Origin: CADEEN01 sp963816315
GTDB taxonomy: Bacteria; Pseudomonadota; Gammaproteobacteria; Burkholderiales; Burkholderiaceae_C
Length of the DNA stretch: 64,000 bases
Direction: 5' to 3'
NCBI GenBank assembly: GCA_963816315.1
Contig: CAWFJZ010000045.1
Location: 1 to 64,000, forward strand
Part shown: positions 8,550-18,184 of the stretch, piece by piece
How the letters are laid out: every line of letters starts with the position of its first letter
Position numbering within the stretch: position 1 is the first letter of the stretch
Program-made: the position numbers and the translations under genes
The notes under the pieces: generated by a model
What the model was told of the DNA's origin: nothing
The model's database searches: none
Seen by the model: the letters and a program-made list of their open reading frames with translations, nothing else

Positions 8550-9666
8550 TCCAGGCCGACGTGCCGTTGCGTCCGGCGAGCTTCACCGGTGTGAGCTTCG
8601 CGCGGCCATTGCTGATGACGAAGGCGGCCATCTGGTGGTCGTCTTGGTCGGGAGCGGGGAACACCGCACTCGCCGGCACCAGCAACGCCTCGTTGACCGC
8701 GGTGACGACGATGCGCGCGCTGACGCGAAAGCCGTCGCCGAGCAACTGCCACTGCGCGCGCGGCGTCGCGATGTCGATGATGACGTTGACGCGCTGCTCT
8801 TCGACGCCGAGCGCCGAGACCTTCGTGAACGCTGCCGGTTCGACGCGTTTGACGCGGCCTTCGAGCACGCCCGGGCCGCCCCAGCGCTCGATGCGCACGG
8901 GCGTGCCGGCCTGCGCGCGCAGCGCATCGGTGGTCAGCAGCTCGGCGACGACTTCGAGCTGGTCGAGGTTGCCGACTTCGGCCAGCGGCGTGCCGAGCGC
9001 GACCGTGCCTTCGCTTTGCTGCACGACGCGCAGCACCTGGCCAGCGATCGGCGAGGTGACTGCGAACGCGCGGCCCGCGCTGCCCGCGGGCTGGCGCATC
9101 GCCATCAGCGCGGCGCGCGCCTGCTCGAGGTCGTGCTCGGCGATGTGGCGCTCCTGTTGCGCGGTCTCGGTCTCCTTGGCGGCGGCCTGCGCGGCCAGGC
9201 GATCGCTGTCGAGCTTGGTCGGCGCGATGAAGCCGTCCTTGGCCAGTTGCTCGCTGCGCTTCAACTCGATGCGCGCCTGCTCGACGCCGACACGTGCGCG
9301 CTCGATGCGCACGCCCGCGCGCGCGAGTTGCGCCTGTGCGCCTTCGACGCGGGCCTGCGCCTCGCGTGTGCTGCGCTCGTCGAGCAGCGGCGACAGCACG
9401 GGCGTCAGCGTGGCCACCACCGCGCCCGCGGCCACCGCATCGCCTTCGCGCAGCGTGATGCGTGCCAGGCGGCCGGCCAGAGGCGCCGAGATGACGTGGC
9501 GCTCGGGCAGGCGCGTCTTGGCGTCTTCGTCGATCGTCTGTTCGAACGCGCCCACGCCGGCAGCGGCCACTTCCACTTCCACCGGCCGCGGCGCGAAGGC
9601 CCAGGCCAGCGCGGCGGCGAGGGCGACGCCGGCGGCGATCGACAGGATCAGCGTTCGCTTCTTCAT
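8458..9666 (-). CDS. HlyD/RND-type periplasmic adaptor subunit of an ABC efflux system (copy 1)
   Basis: A 402-residue membrane fusion protein with an N-terminal signal anchor (MKKRTLILSIAAGVALAAAL), a biotinyl-lipoyl half (HVISAPLAGRLARITLREGD), a long alpha-helical hairpin with coiled-coil heptads (about residues 95-180), the second lipoyl half (SPIAGQVLRVVQQSEG) and beta-barrel domains, ending RDGVRVRERKV. It should link the FtsX-type permease to the outer membrane. As written, the upstream permease frame reads straight through into this protein; I place the start at the ATG 9666-9664 because the same junction in the paralogous operon at 28-31 kb is two separate genes. Confidence 0.88.
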   Translation of the reverse strand: MKKRTLILSIAAGVALAAALAWAFAPRPVEVEVAAAGVGAFEQTIDEDAKTRLPERHVISAPLAGRLARITLREGDAVAAGAVVATLTPVLSPLLDERSTREAQARVEGAQAQLARAGVRIERARVGVEQARIELKRSEQLAKDGFIAPTKLDSDRLAAQAAAKETETAQQERHIAEHDLEQARAALMAMRQPAGSAGRAFAVTSPIAGQVLRVVQQSEGTVALGTPLAEVGNLDQLEVVAELLTTDALRAQAGTPVRIERWGGPGVLEGRVKRVEPAAFTKVSALGVEEQRVNVIIDIATPRAQWQLLGDGFRVSARIVVTAVNEALLVPASAVFPAPDQDDHQMAAFVISNGRAKLTPVKLAGRNGTSAWISEGLAAGAKVIVYPPTAVRDGVRVRERKV

Positions 9667-9668
9667 CG

Positions 9669-12042
9669 TCACTCCCGCGTTTTCAGACGCCGCGACCATG
9701 TCGAGCTTGTCGATGCGCCGCCGCACGACGAGCGCGCTGGCCGCCGCCGACGCCAACACCGCGAGCGCGGCCCAGGCATAGGTGGGTGGCCGGATCACCA
9801 CCGGAAACGAAAACTGGTCCGAGGCCAGCATGCCGACGACCAGGTGCACGAGCCCCAGGCCGAGCGCCATGCCCAACGGCAGCGCGAGGGCGATGCCGAT
9901 CGCCATCTCACCGAGCAGCAGCGCCGAGACCTCGGCGCGCGTGAAGCCGAGCACGCGCAAGGAGGCCAGCTCCCACAGGCGCTCGGCCAGCGCGATGCGC
10001 GCGTTGTTATAGACCACGCCGACGGCGATCACCGTCGCGAAGAGTGTCAGCACCGTGCTCATGATGCGCACGTTGCGCGCGCTGACCTCCTGCATGTTGC
10101 GCAGCAGCGAGGCCTTGCTGAACACGCCGACGATGCGCGGCACCTGCTTGCTGGCTTCGAGCAGCGCGTCCTCGCGGCCGCGATCGACCAGCACCGCGAA
10201 CCAGGTCGCCTGATCGCCTTCCTGCAGCAAGCGGTTCAGCGCGCGCCGCTCCATGTAGGCGTTGAGGCCCATCATCTCGCGCGCCGTTGCCGCCAGCGGA
10301 ACTTCGATCGTGCGCTGCCGGCCTTCGAGCACCTGCACCTGCACGTTGTCGCCGACGCGCAGGCCGAGCTTGTCGGCCAGGCGGTCGGTCATCACCAGGC
10401 CGTCGTCTTCGACGCGGCTCGCCTCGCGGTTGCGCTCGTCGATGATGCGCGTCAACTGCGGCCGCCGCGACAGGCCGCGGATCATGCCGCGCTCGTTCAA
10501 GTGGCCGTTGGAGAAACGCACCGGCACGTCGCGGCCCGACTCGACGGCGGTCACGCCCGGCAGACGCGCCACGCCGCTGCTCGCTGCGTTGTTGTCGGCC
10601 GCCTCGGTCATCCAGACGATGACGTCGCTGCGCATCGAGACGTTGAATTGCGAATCGACGATGAAGTCGATGGCGTCGCGAAAGAAGTTGCCCATGACGA
10701 CGATCGCCACCGAGGCCGCAACGCCGCCGATCGCCAGCATCGTGCGCCACGGCCGGCGCTCCATGTTGCGCAGGATCATGCGCAGCGCGGGACCGATGCG
10801 CGTGATCCCCATGCGTTCCAACAGCGTGCGCCGGAACTGCCCCGGCGCGGGCGGGCGCATCGCTTCGGCGGGGGCCAGGCGCACGGTGGCGAGGATCGCG
10901 TTCAAGGTGCCGAGCACCGCGGTCGCCAGCGTGATGCCCAGGCTGACGAACAGCAACCACGGCTCGATGCGGTGCTCGAAGCTCGGGAAGTAGAAGAACT
11001 CGGCGTACAGGCCGGTGAACATCGTTCCCAACGCGTCGCCGATGAACACGCCCAGCGCCATGCCGAGCACGACGATGATCAGCACGAGCTTCAGGTAATG
11101 CGCGGCGATGGCACGGTTCGTGTAGCCCAACGCCTTCAGCGCCGCGATCTGCTCGCGCTGCGTGGCCACCAGGCGCGAGACGACGACGTTGAGCAGGAAC
11201 GCAGCGACGCCGAGAAAGATCGACGGCAGCACCGTGCCGAGCACATGCTGTTCCTTGATCTCGTTGGCGAGCATCGCGTGCGAGGGCTGGTCCTCGCGGC
11301 CATGGGCTTCGCGGCCGCCGTAGCGCGCGAGCTGCGTCGTCAGCGCATCGACCACCGCCTGCTCGGACGCACCCGGCGCGAGCTTCACCGCCACGCGGTT
11401 GAACGCGCCTTCCATGTCGTAGGCCGCGGCCAGCGCGTCGCGCGGCAACCAGAACACGCCGACGCCGCGCAGGTCGGGCATGCCCATCAGGCCGGCAAAG
11501 ATGTACTCGGGCGAGAGCGCAATGCCGACGATCTCCAGCGCCCGCCGTTTGCCGTTGATCAGCGCGCCGACGTGCGCGCCGGGCTTCAAGCCACGCTTCT
11601 CGGCAAAGCCCGGCGAGACCAGCGCCGGGATCGCGTTGCCCGACAAGCGCGCGTCGTCCAGAGCGCGGCCGCTCTGCAGCGTGACGCGGTTCATCGCCGG
11701 CGGCGAGCGCAGATCGACGCCGATCAACTGGCCGACGATCGGATCGGCGACGCCGTCGAGGTCGATGCGCACCATCTGCTCGATCGTGGTCTGCACGTCG
11801 GCCACGCCCGGCGTGGCGCGCAGCGTCTCGGCCAGCGCGTTCGGCGCGCGCTTGACGGTGGCGAAAACATCGGCGAAGCGGCCCTGCGCGTAGAAGCGGT
11901 CGCGCGCCAGCGCCAGCGAATCGACGGCCGACAGCGTGGTGATGAAGCCGCCGATGCCGCTGGCGACCACCAGCGCGATCGTCAGCGCCTGGCTCCACAT
12001 CAGCCGCAGGTCGCGCAGGAGTTTGCGGTCGAGGGCTTTCAT
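9669..12042 (-). CDS. FtsX/MacB-like ABC transporter permease (copy 1), frameshifted at the last codons
   Basis: A large FtsX-superfamily permease of about 790 residues. TM1 is near the N-terminus (ALTIALVVASGIGGFITTLS), followed by a periplasmic domain, two blocks of three helices with the FtsX-type stretch IAALKALGYTNRAI, a second periplasmic domain, and a final helix group (ELASLRVLGFTRAEVSALLLGE). It works with the ATPase at 12174-12893. Near 9682 an extra T shifts the frame; in the alternative frame the protein ends LKTRE-stop (TGA at 9671-9669), exactly like the paralogue at 29196. The extra base creates an artificial fusion to the adaptor. The ATG at 12042 gives MKALDRKLLRDLR, matching the paralogue's start. 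Confidence 0.87.
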
Positions 12043-12173
12043 TTCACGGCAGGTCCCCGTGGCAAGCGCGGAGCGGACATGCAGTGGGGCGCTCGCCCGC
12101 TGGCGGCAGAGGGAGTAAGCCCAAGCTGCCGTTCGTCGTCAGCATCGGGCCGACAAGCAGCAGCCGCACTCGC

Positions 12174-12893
12174 TCACCACGACAACTCCGACGGCGACAG
12201 CTTGTGCTCGTTGATCTGCACGCTCTGCACCCGCCCGTCACCGAGCCGGATCACGCGGTCGGCCATGCCGGCAATCGCCACGTTGTGCGTGATCACCACC
12301 GCCGTCGTGCCGAGCTCGGCATTCACCTTCGCGATCACTTCCAACACGCGCTTGCCGGTGGCGTAGTCGAGCGCGCCGGTCGGCTCGTCGCAGAGCAGCA
12401 CCTCGGGCTGTTTGACGATGGCGCGCGCGATCGCCACGCGCTGCTGCTCGCCGCCCGAGAGTTGCGACGGAAAGTGATCGCGCCGCTCCGACAACGCCAC
12501 CCACGACAGCGCCTCGTCGATCGACATCGGGTGCTCGGCGATGTCGGTCACCAGCGCGACGTTTTCGTACACCGTCAGGCTCGGGATCAGGTTGTAGAAC
12601 TGGAAGACGAAGCCGACATGCTCGCGCCGGTAGCGCGTCAGCTCGGCTTCGCTCGCGCCGGTGAGCACATGGTCGGCAAAGCGGACCTCGCCGCTCGTCG
12701 GCACGTCGAGGCCGCCGAGGATGTTGAGCAGCGTCGATTTGCCGCTGCCCGAGGCGCCGATCAGCACCACGAACTCGCCGCGGCGGATTTCGAGATCGAC
12801 ATCCACCAGCGCGCGCACCTGCGCCTCGCCGCTGCCGTAGGTCTTGGTCAGGCCGTGCGCCACGAACACCGGCGCCGCGGCGACTGGATTCAT
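12174..12893 (-). CDS. MacB/LolD-family ABC transporter ATP-binding protein (copy 1)
   Basis: A 239-residue ATPase that powers the neighbouring FtsX-type permease. All motifs are intact: Walker A GASGSGKST, Q-loop FVFQFYNLIPSL, signature LSGGEQQRVAIARA, Walker B EVLLCDEPTGALD and the H-loop VVITHN. The phrase RREHVGFVFQFYNLIPSLT is typical of the LolD/MacB subfamily used for lipoprotein extraction or drug and peptide efflux. The ATG at 12893 overlaps the stop of the usp gene (ATGA), implying translational coupling. 131 bases separate it from the permease start, with no clear promoter. Confidence 0.93.
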   Translation of the reverse strand: MNPVAAAPVFVAHGLTKTYGSGEAQVRALVDVDLEIRRGEFVVLIGASGSGKSTLLNILGGLDVPTSGEVRFADHVLTGASEAELTRYRREHVGFVFQFYNLIPSLTVYENVALVTDIAEHPMSIDEALSWVALSERRDHFPSQLSGGEQQRVAIARAIVKQPEVLLCDEPTGALDYATGKRVLEVIAKVNAELGTTAVVITHNVAIAGMADRVIRLGDGRVQSVQINEHKLSPSELSW

Positions 12894-13351
12894 TTCGTCT
12901 CCGGCGCGCGCACGAGCAAGACCGCGCAAGGGGCCATGCGGATCACGCGCTCGGCGTCGCTGCCGACAAGCGCATGTTCGAGGCCGCGCCGGCCATGCGT
13001 GCCCATCACGATCAGATCGCATCTGTGCTCACGGGCCTGATCGACGATCACGTCGCACACGCGCGAGGCCGCGGCGTCTTCGAGATGCGTCTCGCTGGCG
13101 ACGCCGGCCGCCTTGGCGGCCTCGTGCGCGCGTTCGAGCACCAGCTGATGGTGGCTGCGCAGATCGATCGTGACCTGCTCCCACGTCGTCGCGGTGGCCA
13201 TCTCCATCATCACGGGGTAGTACTCGACGACCGACAGCAGCACGAGGCTCGAATCGAAGGCCTTGGCCAGGCCGATCGCTTCCTGCAAGCCACGCTCGGC
13301 CGTGTCGCTGCCGTCGATGGGCACGAGGATGCGGCGGTAGAGGCTGTTCAT
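12890..13351 (-). CDS. Universal stress protein (UspA family)
   Basis: A 153-residue UspA-fold protein with the start YRRILVPIDGSDTAERGL and the ATP-binding signature IVMGTHGRRGLEHALVGSDAERV (G-2x-G-9x-G-S/T pattern), followed by CAVLLVR. It is the first gene of the operon usp / ABC ATPase / permease / adaptor, with an ATGA overlap to the ATPase. A Fnr-type box 49-62 bases upstream fits the known low-oxygen induction of Usp genes in Anr/Fnr regulons. Confidence 0.93.
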   Translation of the reverse strand: MNSLYRRILVPIDGSDTAERGLQEAIGLAKAFDSSLVLLSVVEYYPVMMEMATATTWEQVTIDLRSHHQLVLERAHEAAKAAGVASETHLEDAAASRVCDVIVDQAREHRCDLIVMGTHGRRGLEHALVGSDAERVIRMAPCAVLLVRAPETK

Positions 13352-13399
13352 GGGGTGCTCCTGAAAACCCCATGCTGCGACGCGGCGCCGCGCCGCGCA

Positions 13400-13413
13400 T
13401 TGATGCGGCGCAA
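13400..13413. promoter_or_regulatory. Candidate Fnr/Anr/Dnr box upstream of usp
   Basis: TTGATGCGGCGCAA has a perfect left half-site TTGAT and a weaker right half (CGCAA, three of five). Its centre is about 55 bases before the usp start, in the 63-base gap after the CoA-transferase gene. The evidence is the motif only. Confidence 0.4.
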
Positions 13414-13414
13414 T

Positions 13415-15295
13415 TCAGCGGCTGCTGCTGCCGCTCTCCAGCGAACGCACCACTTTCATGCGCCGAAATGCCCCTGATGCGTAGCGGGTGACGTTGCCGT
13501 AGAAGCGTTGCTGCATCTCGCGCGCCATCGCCGCGTAGTCGTCTTCGAGTCCGGGCACGATCTGGAAGCCGTCGTAGTTGACCACCGCATCGACGCGCTG
13601 GCCGATCGCTTCGCATTGCGCGATCACCGCGGCGCGGATCGCCGCGATGTCGGCCGCGTTGTTGACCCGCAGGTGCTGGAAGTTCAGGAACAGCGTGCGC
13701 TGCGCGGCGTCGTAGTGGATGCGGCGCGGCAGGTCGGGGTCGAGCAAGAGGCTGCGCAGGTCGATCTGCTCGGCGCGGAACAGACGAGCGTCCATGGCGC
13801 GTGGGGACTCGACGATCGGCTGGAAGGCCATGCGGGCCAGGATGTCGCGCTGCACGTCGATGCCAGGCGCGACCTCAGCGAGCACGAGACCGCGTGAGGT
13901 CAGCTCGAAGACGCAGCGCTCGGTGACGTAGAGCACGCGCTGGCCTTGCTCGGCGGCGCGCCGGCCGGCGAAGGTGATCTGCTCGACGTGGGCGCGGAAC
14001 TTCTGCTCGCGGCCCTCCTTCACGATCACGAGCTTGCCGTCGCCGACCTGCACATCGAGTCCACCCGCGGTGAAGGTGCCGGCAAAGACCACCGTCTTCG
14101 CGTTCTGCGAGATGTTGATGAAGCCGCCGGCGCCGGCGAGTTTCGGGCCGAAGCGCGAGACGTTGACGTTGCCTTCGGCATCGACTTCGGCCATGCCGAG
14201 GACGGCGAGGTCGAGCCCGCCGCCGTCGTAGAAATCGAACTGCTGGTTCTGGTCGATCACCGCTTCGACATTGAAGCCGGCGCCGAAATCGAGCCCGCCG
14301 GCCGGCACACCGCCGACGATGCCGGGCTCGGCGGTCAGCGTGATCACGTCCATCACCCGCTCTTCGTTGGCCACCGCGGCCACGCCTTCGGGCATGCCGA
14401 TGCCGAGGTTGACGACGCCATCGACCGGCAGCTCCATCGCGCAGCGGCGGGCGATGACCTTGCGCTCGTCGAGCGGCAGCGGCGCGATCGAATCGAGCGG
14501 CACCTGGATCTCCGCCGCAAACGCCGGCGAGTACGCGGTGGCATAGGTCTGGCGGTGGTGCTCGGGCCGCGCGACGACGACCGCATCGACCAGCGTGCCC
14601 GGGATGCGCACCAGCCGCGGGTGCAGCGAGCCGGCCTTGGCGATGCGCTCGACCTGCGCAATGACGACGCCGCCCGAGTTGTGCGCGGCCATCGCCATCG
14701 CCAGGTTGTCGAGCGTGAGGGCCTCGCGCTCCATCGTGATGTTGCCGTGCGTGTCGGCGGTGGTGCCGCGGACGAAGGCGACGTCGATCGGGATGGCCTT
14801 GTAGAACAGCCACTCCTGGCCGTCGATCTCCATCACGCGCACCAGCGCTTCGGTCGTGCGTGCATTGAGCTTGCCGCCTTGCAAGCGCGGATCGACGAAG
14901 GTGCCGAGGCCGACGCGCGACAGATGCCCCGGCTTGCCGGCCGCGATGTCGCGGTAGAGGTGCGAGATCACGCCCTGCGGCAGGTTGTAGGCCTCGATCC
15001 GGTTGGCCACCGCGAGCGCGCCGACCTTCGGAATCAGGCCCCAATGGCCGCCGATGACGCGCTTCAACAAGCCCTCGCAGCCGAGGCGGTTCAGGCCGCG
15101 CTCGCCGCCGTCGCCCTGGCCGGCGGCGAAGAGCAGCGTCAGCTCGCGCGGTTGGCTGTCGGATGCGAAGCGCTCGGCCAACGCGGCGAGCAATTCATCC
15201 GGCGTGCCGATGCCGACGAAGCCCGAGGTGGCGATGGTGTCGCCCGAGCGCACGAGCGCGGCGGCTTCAGCGGCGGTGATGATCTTGTGGCGCAT
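13415..15295 (-). CDS. Propionate/acetate CoA-transferase-like enzyme (Pct family)
   Basis: A 626-residue protein with the two fused CoA-transferase halves. The N-terminal half opens ITAAEAAALVRSGDTIATSGFVGIGTPDELL and the second half has GVVNLGIGMPEGVAAVANEE and the TAEPGIVGGVPAGG loop, whose Glu is the expected covalent CoA-thioester residue. It should swap CoA between short-chain acyl-CoAs and acids such as acetate, propionate or lactate. Pct enzymes are usually about 520 residues; here a C-terminal extension of about 100 residues (from about FQPIVESPRAMD, with DAVVNYDGFQIVPGLEDDY) is added, as in many betaproteobacterial homologues. It diverges from the DUF2249 gene, with 65 bases between the starts. 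Confidence 0.87.
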   Translation of the reverse strand: MRHKIITAAEAAALVRSGDTIATSGFVGIGTPDELLAALAERFASDSQPRELTLLFAAGQGDGGERGLNRLGCEGLLKRVIGGHWGLIPKVGALAVANRIEAYNLPQGVISHLYRDIAAGKPGHLSRVGLGTFVDPRLQGGKLNARTTEALVRVMEIDGQEWLFYKAIPIDVAFVRGTTADTHGNITMEREALTLDNLAMAMAAHNSGGVVIAQVERIAKAGSLHPRLVRIPGTLVDAVVVARPEHHRQTYATAYSPAFAAEIQVPLDSIAPLPLDERKVIARRCAMELPVDGVVNLGIGMPEGVAAVANEERVMDVITLTAEPGIVGGVPAGGLDFGAGFNVEAVIDQNQQFDFYDGGGLDLAVLGMAEVDAEGNVNVSRFGPKLAGAGGFINISQNAKTVVFAGTFTAGGLDVQVGDGKLVIVKEGREQKFRAHVEQITFAGRRAAEQGQRVLYVTERCVFELTSRGLVLAEVAPGIDVQRDILARMAFQPIVESPRAMDARLFRAEQIDLRSLLLDPDLPRRIHYDAAQRTLFLNFQHLRVNNAADIAAIRAAVIAQCEAIGQRVDAVVNYDGFQIVPGLEDDYAAMAREMQQRFYGNVTRYASGAFRRMKVVRSLESGSSSR

Positions 15296-15360
15296 GCAGA
15301 CGAGCCTATTCCTTGCCGCGGTTCAAGGACATCGAGGGTTGCCCGCAGGACAGTGCGGCC

Positions 15361-15594
15361 GTGACCGCGCACACCACCGTCGTCGATATCCGCCACGTGC
15401 CGCTGTGGCGGCGCCTGCCGTCGATCCTCGCCGCCTTCGACGCGCTGGCGCCCGGCGACGCGATCGAGCTCGTCGTCGATCTCGACCCGTGGCCGCTGCG
15501 CAGCTATGTCGATGCGACGCGCGGCGGGTTGTGCGAATGGCAGGCCATCGAGAGCGGGCCGCAGGTGTGGCGGGTGCGGCTGCAGCGTCGGTGA
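15361..15594 (+). CDS. DUF2249 domain protein
   Basis: A small protein of 77 residues from GTG 15361 (MTAHTTVVDIRHVPLWRRLP), with the DUF2249 pattern LRSYVDATRGGLCEWQAIESGPQVWRV and DLDPWPL. A TTG at 15313 in frame would add 16 residues. DUF2249 proteins have a TusA/SirA-like alpha/beta fold, often occur beside nitrite and NO metabolism genes in betaproteobacteria, and have no proven reaction. The gene diverges from the CoA-transferase gene. Confidence 0.75.
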   Translation: MTAHTTVVDIRHVPLWRRLPSILAAFDALAPGDAIELVVDLDPWPLRSYVDATRGGLCEWQAIESGPQVWRVRLQRR

Positions 15595-15661
15595 CAACGA
15601 CGGACCGCCGCCGAGTTCAGCCACGTGGGCCCTGTAGGCGTCGTCAGGGCGAGTCGCCGCA

Positions 15662-16243
15662 TCACCGCCGCAGCGCCGACACCGTTCGGGCGACGACCCA
15701 ATGGTTCTTGCCGAGCTGCCGCTCGCGCAAGAAGCCCTGCTGCTCGAACATCGCGACCGTGCCGTTGTGCAGGAACGAGTTCGACACCGAGCGTCCGCTC
15801 GCGTCCTCCGGGTAGCTTTCGACCACGCCGCCGCCGAGTCGCGCGATCTCGCGCAGTGCGCCCTTCAATGCGGCGTCGGCCACGCCTTGGCCGCGATGCG
15901 CTTTGTCAACGAACAGGCAGGTGATGCGCCAGTCGGGCAGGCGCTCGAACCCTTCGCGGTAAACGCGCAGGTGCTTGATGCGTGGCAGCTCGCCGGGCGG
16001 CCCGAACTGGCACCAGCCGACGCAGTCGTTGCCTTGAAAGACGAGGGCAGCATGCGCGTTGCCTTCACGCACGCGGCCCTCCTTCTCGCGCCGGTTCTGC
16101 GCGGCGGTCTTGCCGCGCCCGATGCCTTCCGGATGGAACGACATGCACCAGCAACCACCCCAGACGCCGCCGTGGCGCTCGACGAGCGCCGCGAATGGGG
16201 GCCAGGTGGAAACGTCAAGCGGCTTGATCGCAAAGTCGGCCAT
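15662..16243 (-). CDS. GNAT-family N-acetyltransferase
   Basis: A 193-residue GNAT-like protein. The acetyl-CoA binding segment is ITCLFVDKAHRGQGVADAAL (the Q/RxxGxG/A pattern in RGQGVA), followed by ARLGGGVVESYPED. The N-terminal part has a conserved WGGCWCMSFHPEG block found in a subgroup of uncharacterised bacterial acetyltransferases. The start MADFAIKP at 16243 overlaps the stop of the flavin reductase fusion gene as TGATG, so it may be co-translated with the respiratory cluster, but its substrate is unknown. Confidence 0.85.
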   Translation of the reverse strand: MADFAIKPLDVSTWPPFAALVERHGGVWGGCWCMSFHPEGIGRGKTAAQNRREKEGRVREGNAHAALVFQGNDCVGWCQFGPPGELPRIKHLRVYREGFERLPDWRITCLFVDKAHRGQGVADAALKGALREIARLGGGVVESYPEDASGRSVSNSFLHNGTVAMFEQQGFLRERQLGKNHWVVARTVSALRR

Positions 16244-18184
16244 CAGGAGGCGGGCGTGTGAAGTCCGGTCGGCTGCAATGTACGCGCTGCCGACTGCGGC
16301 GTGAACGCGTCGGAGAAGCAGAACTGCTCCGACAAGCCGTGCGCCAGAAAGTCGGGCACCGCGGCCTCGACCATCTTCACCGAGCCGCAGGCATAGACCT
16401 CGTAGCCTTCGAGGTTCGGGTGGTCGGCGAGCATCGCTTCGTGGACGAGGCCGCGGCGGCCGGGCCATTGCGCGTCGTCGTCGGCGTGCGAGAGCACGGG
16501 CACGAAATGGAAGTTCCCGTGCTGCTGCTCCCAGGCGCGGATCTGCTCCTGCAGGTACAACTCGGCGGCGTTGCGAACGCCCCAGTACAGCGTCATCGGC
16601 CGCTGCACGCCACGCGCGAACGCGTCTTCGACGATGCTCTTGATCGGCGCGAAGCCGGTCGCGCCGGCGACGAACAGGATCGGGCGTGTGCTGTCTTCGT
16701 TCAAAGTGAAGCGGCCGACGGGGCCTTCGAACTCGATCGCATCGCCTTCGCGCAGGCGCTCGAAGACCTGCGTCGTGAAGCGGCCGCCGGGGATCAGGCG
16801 CACATGCAGTTCGATCTCGGCGTTGCCGCCGGCTTGCGGTGCGTTGGCGAACGAGAAGGCGCGCTTCGCGCCGTCGTCGAGCACGATGTTGATGTACTGG
16901 CCTGCCGTGAAGGCGATGCGCTCGCCCTCGGGCAAGGCCAGGTGCAGGCGCATCAGGTCGGGCGACAGGCGCTCCATGCGCTGCACGCGGGCGTGCCAGC
17001 GCTGCGCTGCGGCTGCCATCCACGAGCGAGGCCACGCCATCGACTTCGAGCTCCACGTCGCCCTGCGGCACCGCGCAGCACATCAGCACCTGGCCCTGCG
17101 CGCGCATCGCATCGGTGAGCGCCGCGCGCTGGTACGGCCCCGGATCGACGCTGCCGTTCAACACCGTGCACTTGCAGACGCCGCAGCCGCCGGCGCGGCA
17201 GTCGTAGGGCAGTGCGAGGCCGGCGCGCAGGCCGGCTTCGAGGATCGTTTCACCGGCGCGCGCGGTGGCTTGCGCGGCGCCGGGGTGAAGCGTCAGTTGC
17301 CGCGTCGCCTTCGATGCGCGGCGCGGCGGCAGCCACGGCATCAGCAGCAGCAGCGTGGTCGCACCGAGCACGAGCGCCCACAGCGCACCGAGCGGCCAGA
17401 CATACACAAGCGGGTAGAGGAAGAGCAGGAACCAGTCGAAGCTCAACTCCGCGGGCAGGCTGCGCAGATCGGCCGGGCCAAGGCTTGCGACGGGCGCGAT
17501 CAACGCCAGCAGCAACAGCATGATCAACAGCGCCAGCGCTATCGGCCGCGGCGGCTGCGTGCTCGCCTTGGGCACACGCTGCACGTGAATCCACATCACC
17601 AGCAATGTCGCCAGCGGCACGCCGATGTGGATGAAGACGAGCAGCGAGAACAGCCGGTCGCTGACATGCTCGGGCGCGATGAAGTTGCGGATCAGCGTGC
17701 CGCCGAAGCCGGGCAGCCAGTCGATCCACTCGAAGCTGGCCTGCGTGACGAACTGCGCCAGGCGGTCCCACGGCAGCATGTAGCCGTTGGCGCCGGCGGT
17801 GTACACGAGCGCCAACAGCGCCACGCCGCTGACCCAGGAGAACCAGCGAAAGCCGCGCAGGCGGTCGAAGGCGAAGTAGCGCAGCAAATGCAGCCCCATC
17901 GTCAGCACCATCGCGTCCGACGCATGGCGGTGCACCGTGCGGATCACGCCGCCTGCGCCCCAGGCGCCGTGCGTGATCGCTTCGACCGAGCGGTACGCGC
18001 CCGAGACGCTGGTGTCGAAGAAGGCGTAGAGCACGAGGCCGGTGGCGCCGACGACCCAGAAGAGAAAGAAGCTGATCGCGCCGAGGTGGTAGAGCGGGTT
18101 GCCCTTGTCGCCGAAGGCCGCGTTGAAGACCGCCTCGGCGCGCATGAAGCCTGCCCGCAGCCCGCGTTGCAGCAGGGCGATCAT
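16243..18184 (-). CDS. Cytochrome b / 2Fe-2S ferredoxin / FAD-NAD(P) reductase fusion protein (one frameshift)
   Basis: An unusual three-part electron-transfer protein of about 646 residues once a +1 error near 17004 is corrected. Residues 1-230 form a PetB-like cytochrome b N-terminal domain with heme-ligand candidates H85/H87, H99, H186 and H200 (VHRHASDAMVLTMGLH, FIHIGVP, MWIHVQR). More helices follow to about 300. A plant-type 2Fe-2S domain has CRAGGCGVCKC plus a distal MCCAVP. A ferredoxin-reductase module completes it: RAFSFANAP (FAD), GATGFAPIKSIVED (NAD(P)) and VYACGSVKMVEAA. It may pass electrons from NAD(P)H to heme b and on to the HCO-like protein encoded just upstream. Its ATG overlaps that gene's stop (ATGA). 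Confidence 0.82.

Noticed and set aside
8458..12042. A genuine single-chain fusion of FtsX permease and HlyD adaptor
   Set aside because: The out-of-frame LKTRE-stop and the separate genes in the paralogous operon show that one extra base causes the read-through.
8086..12366. A 1426-residue plus-strand open frame opposite the ABC efflux operon, and similar long antisense frames at 1341-3755, 4386-7322, 54079-56385 and 59515-62547
   Set aside because: They are Arg/His/Gln/Ala-rich with no motifs, lie exactly opposite genes with full domain sets, and reflect third-position GC bias of the true strand.
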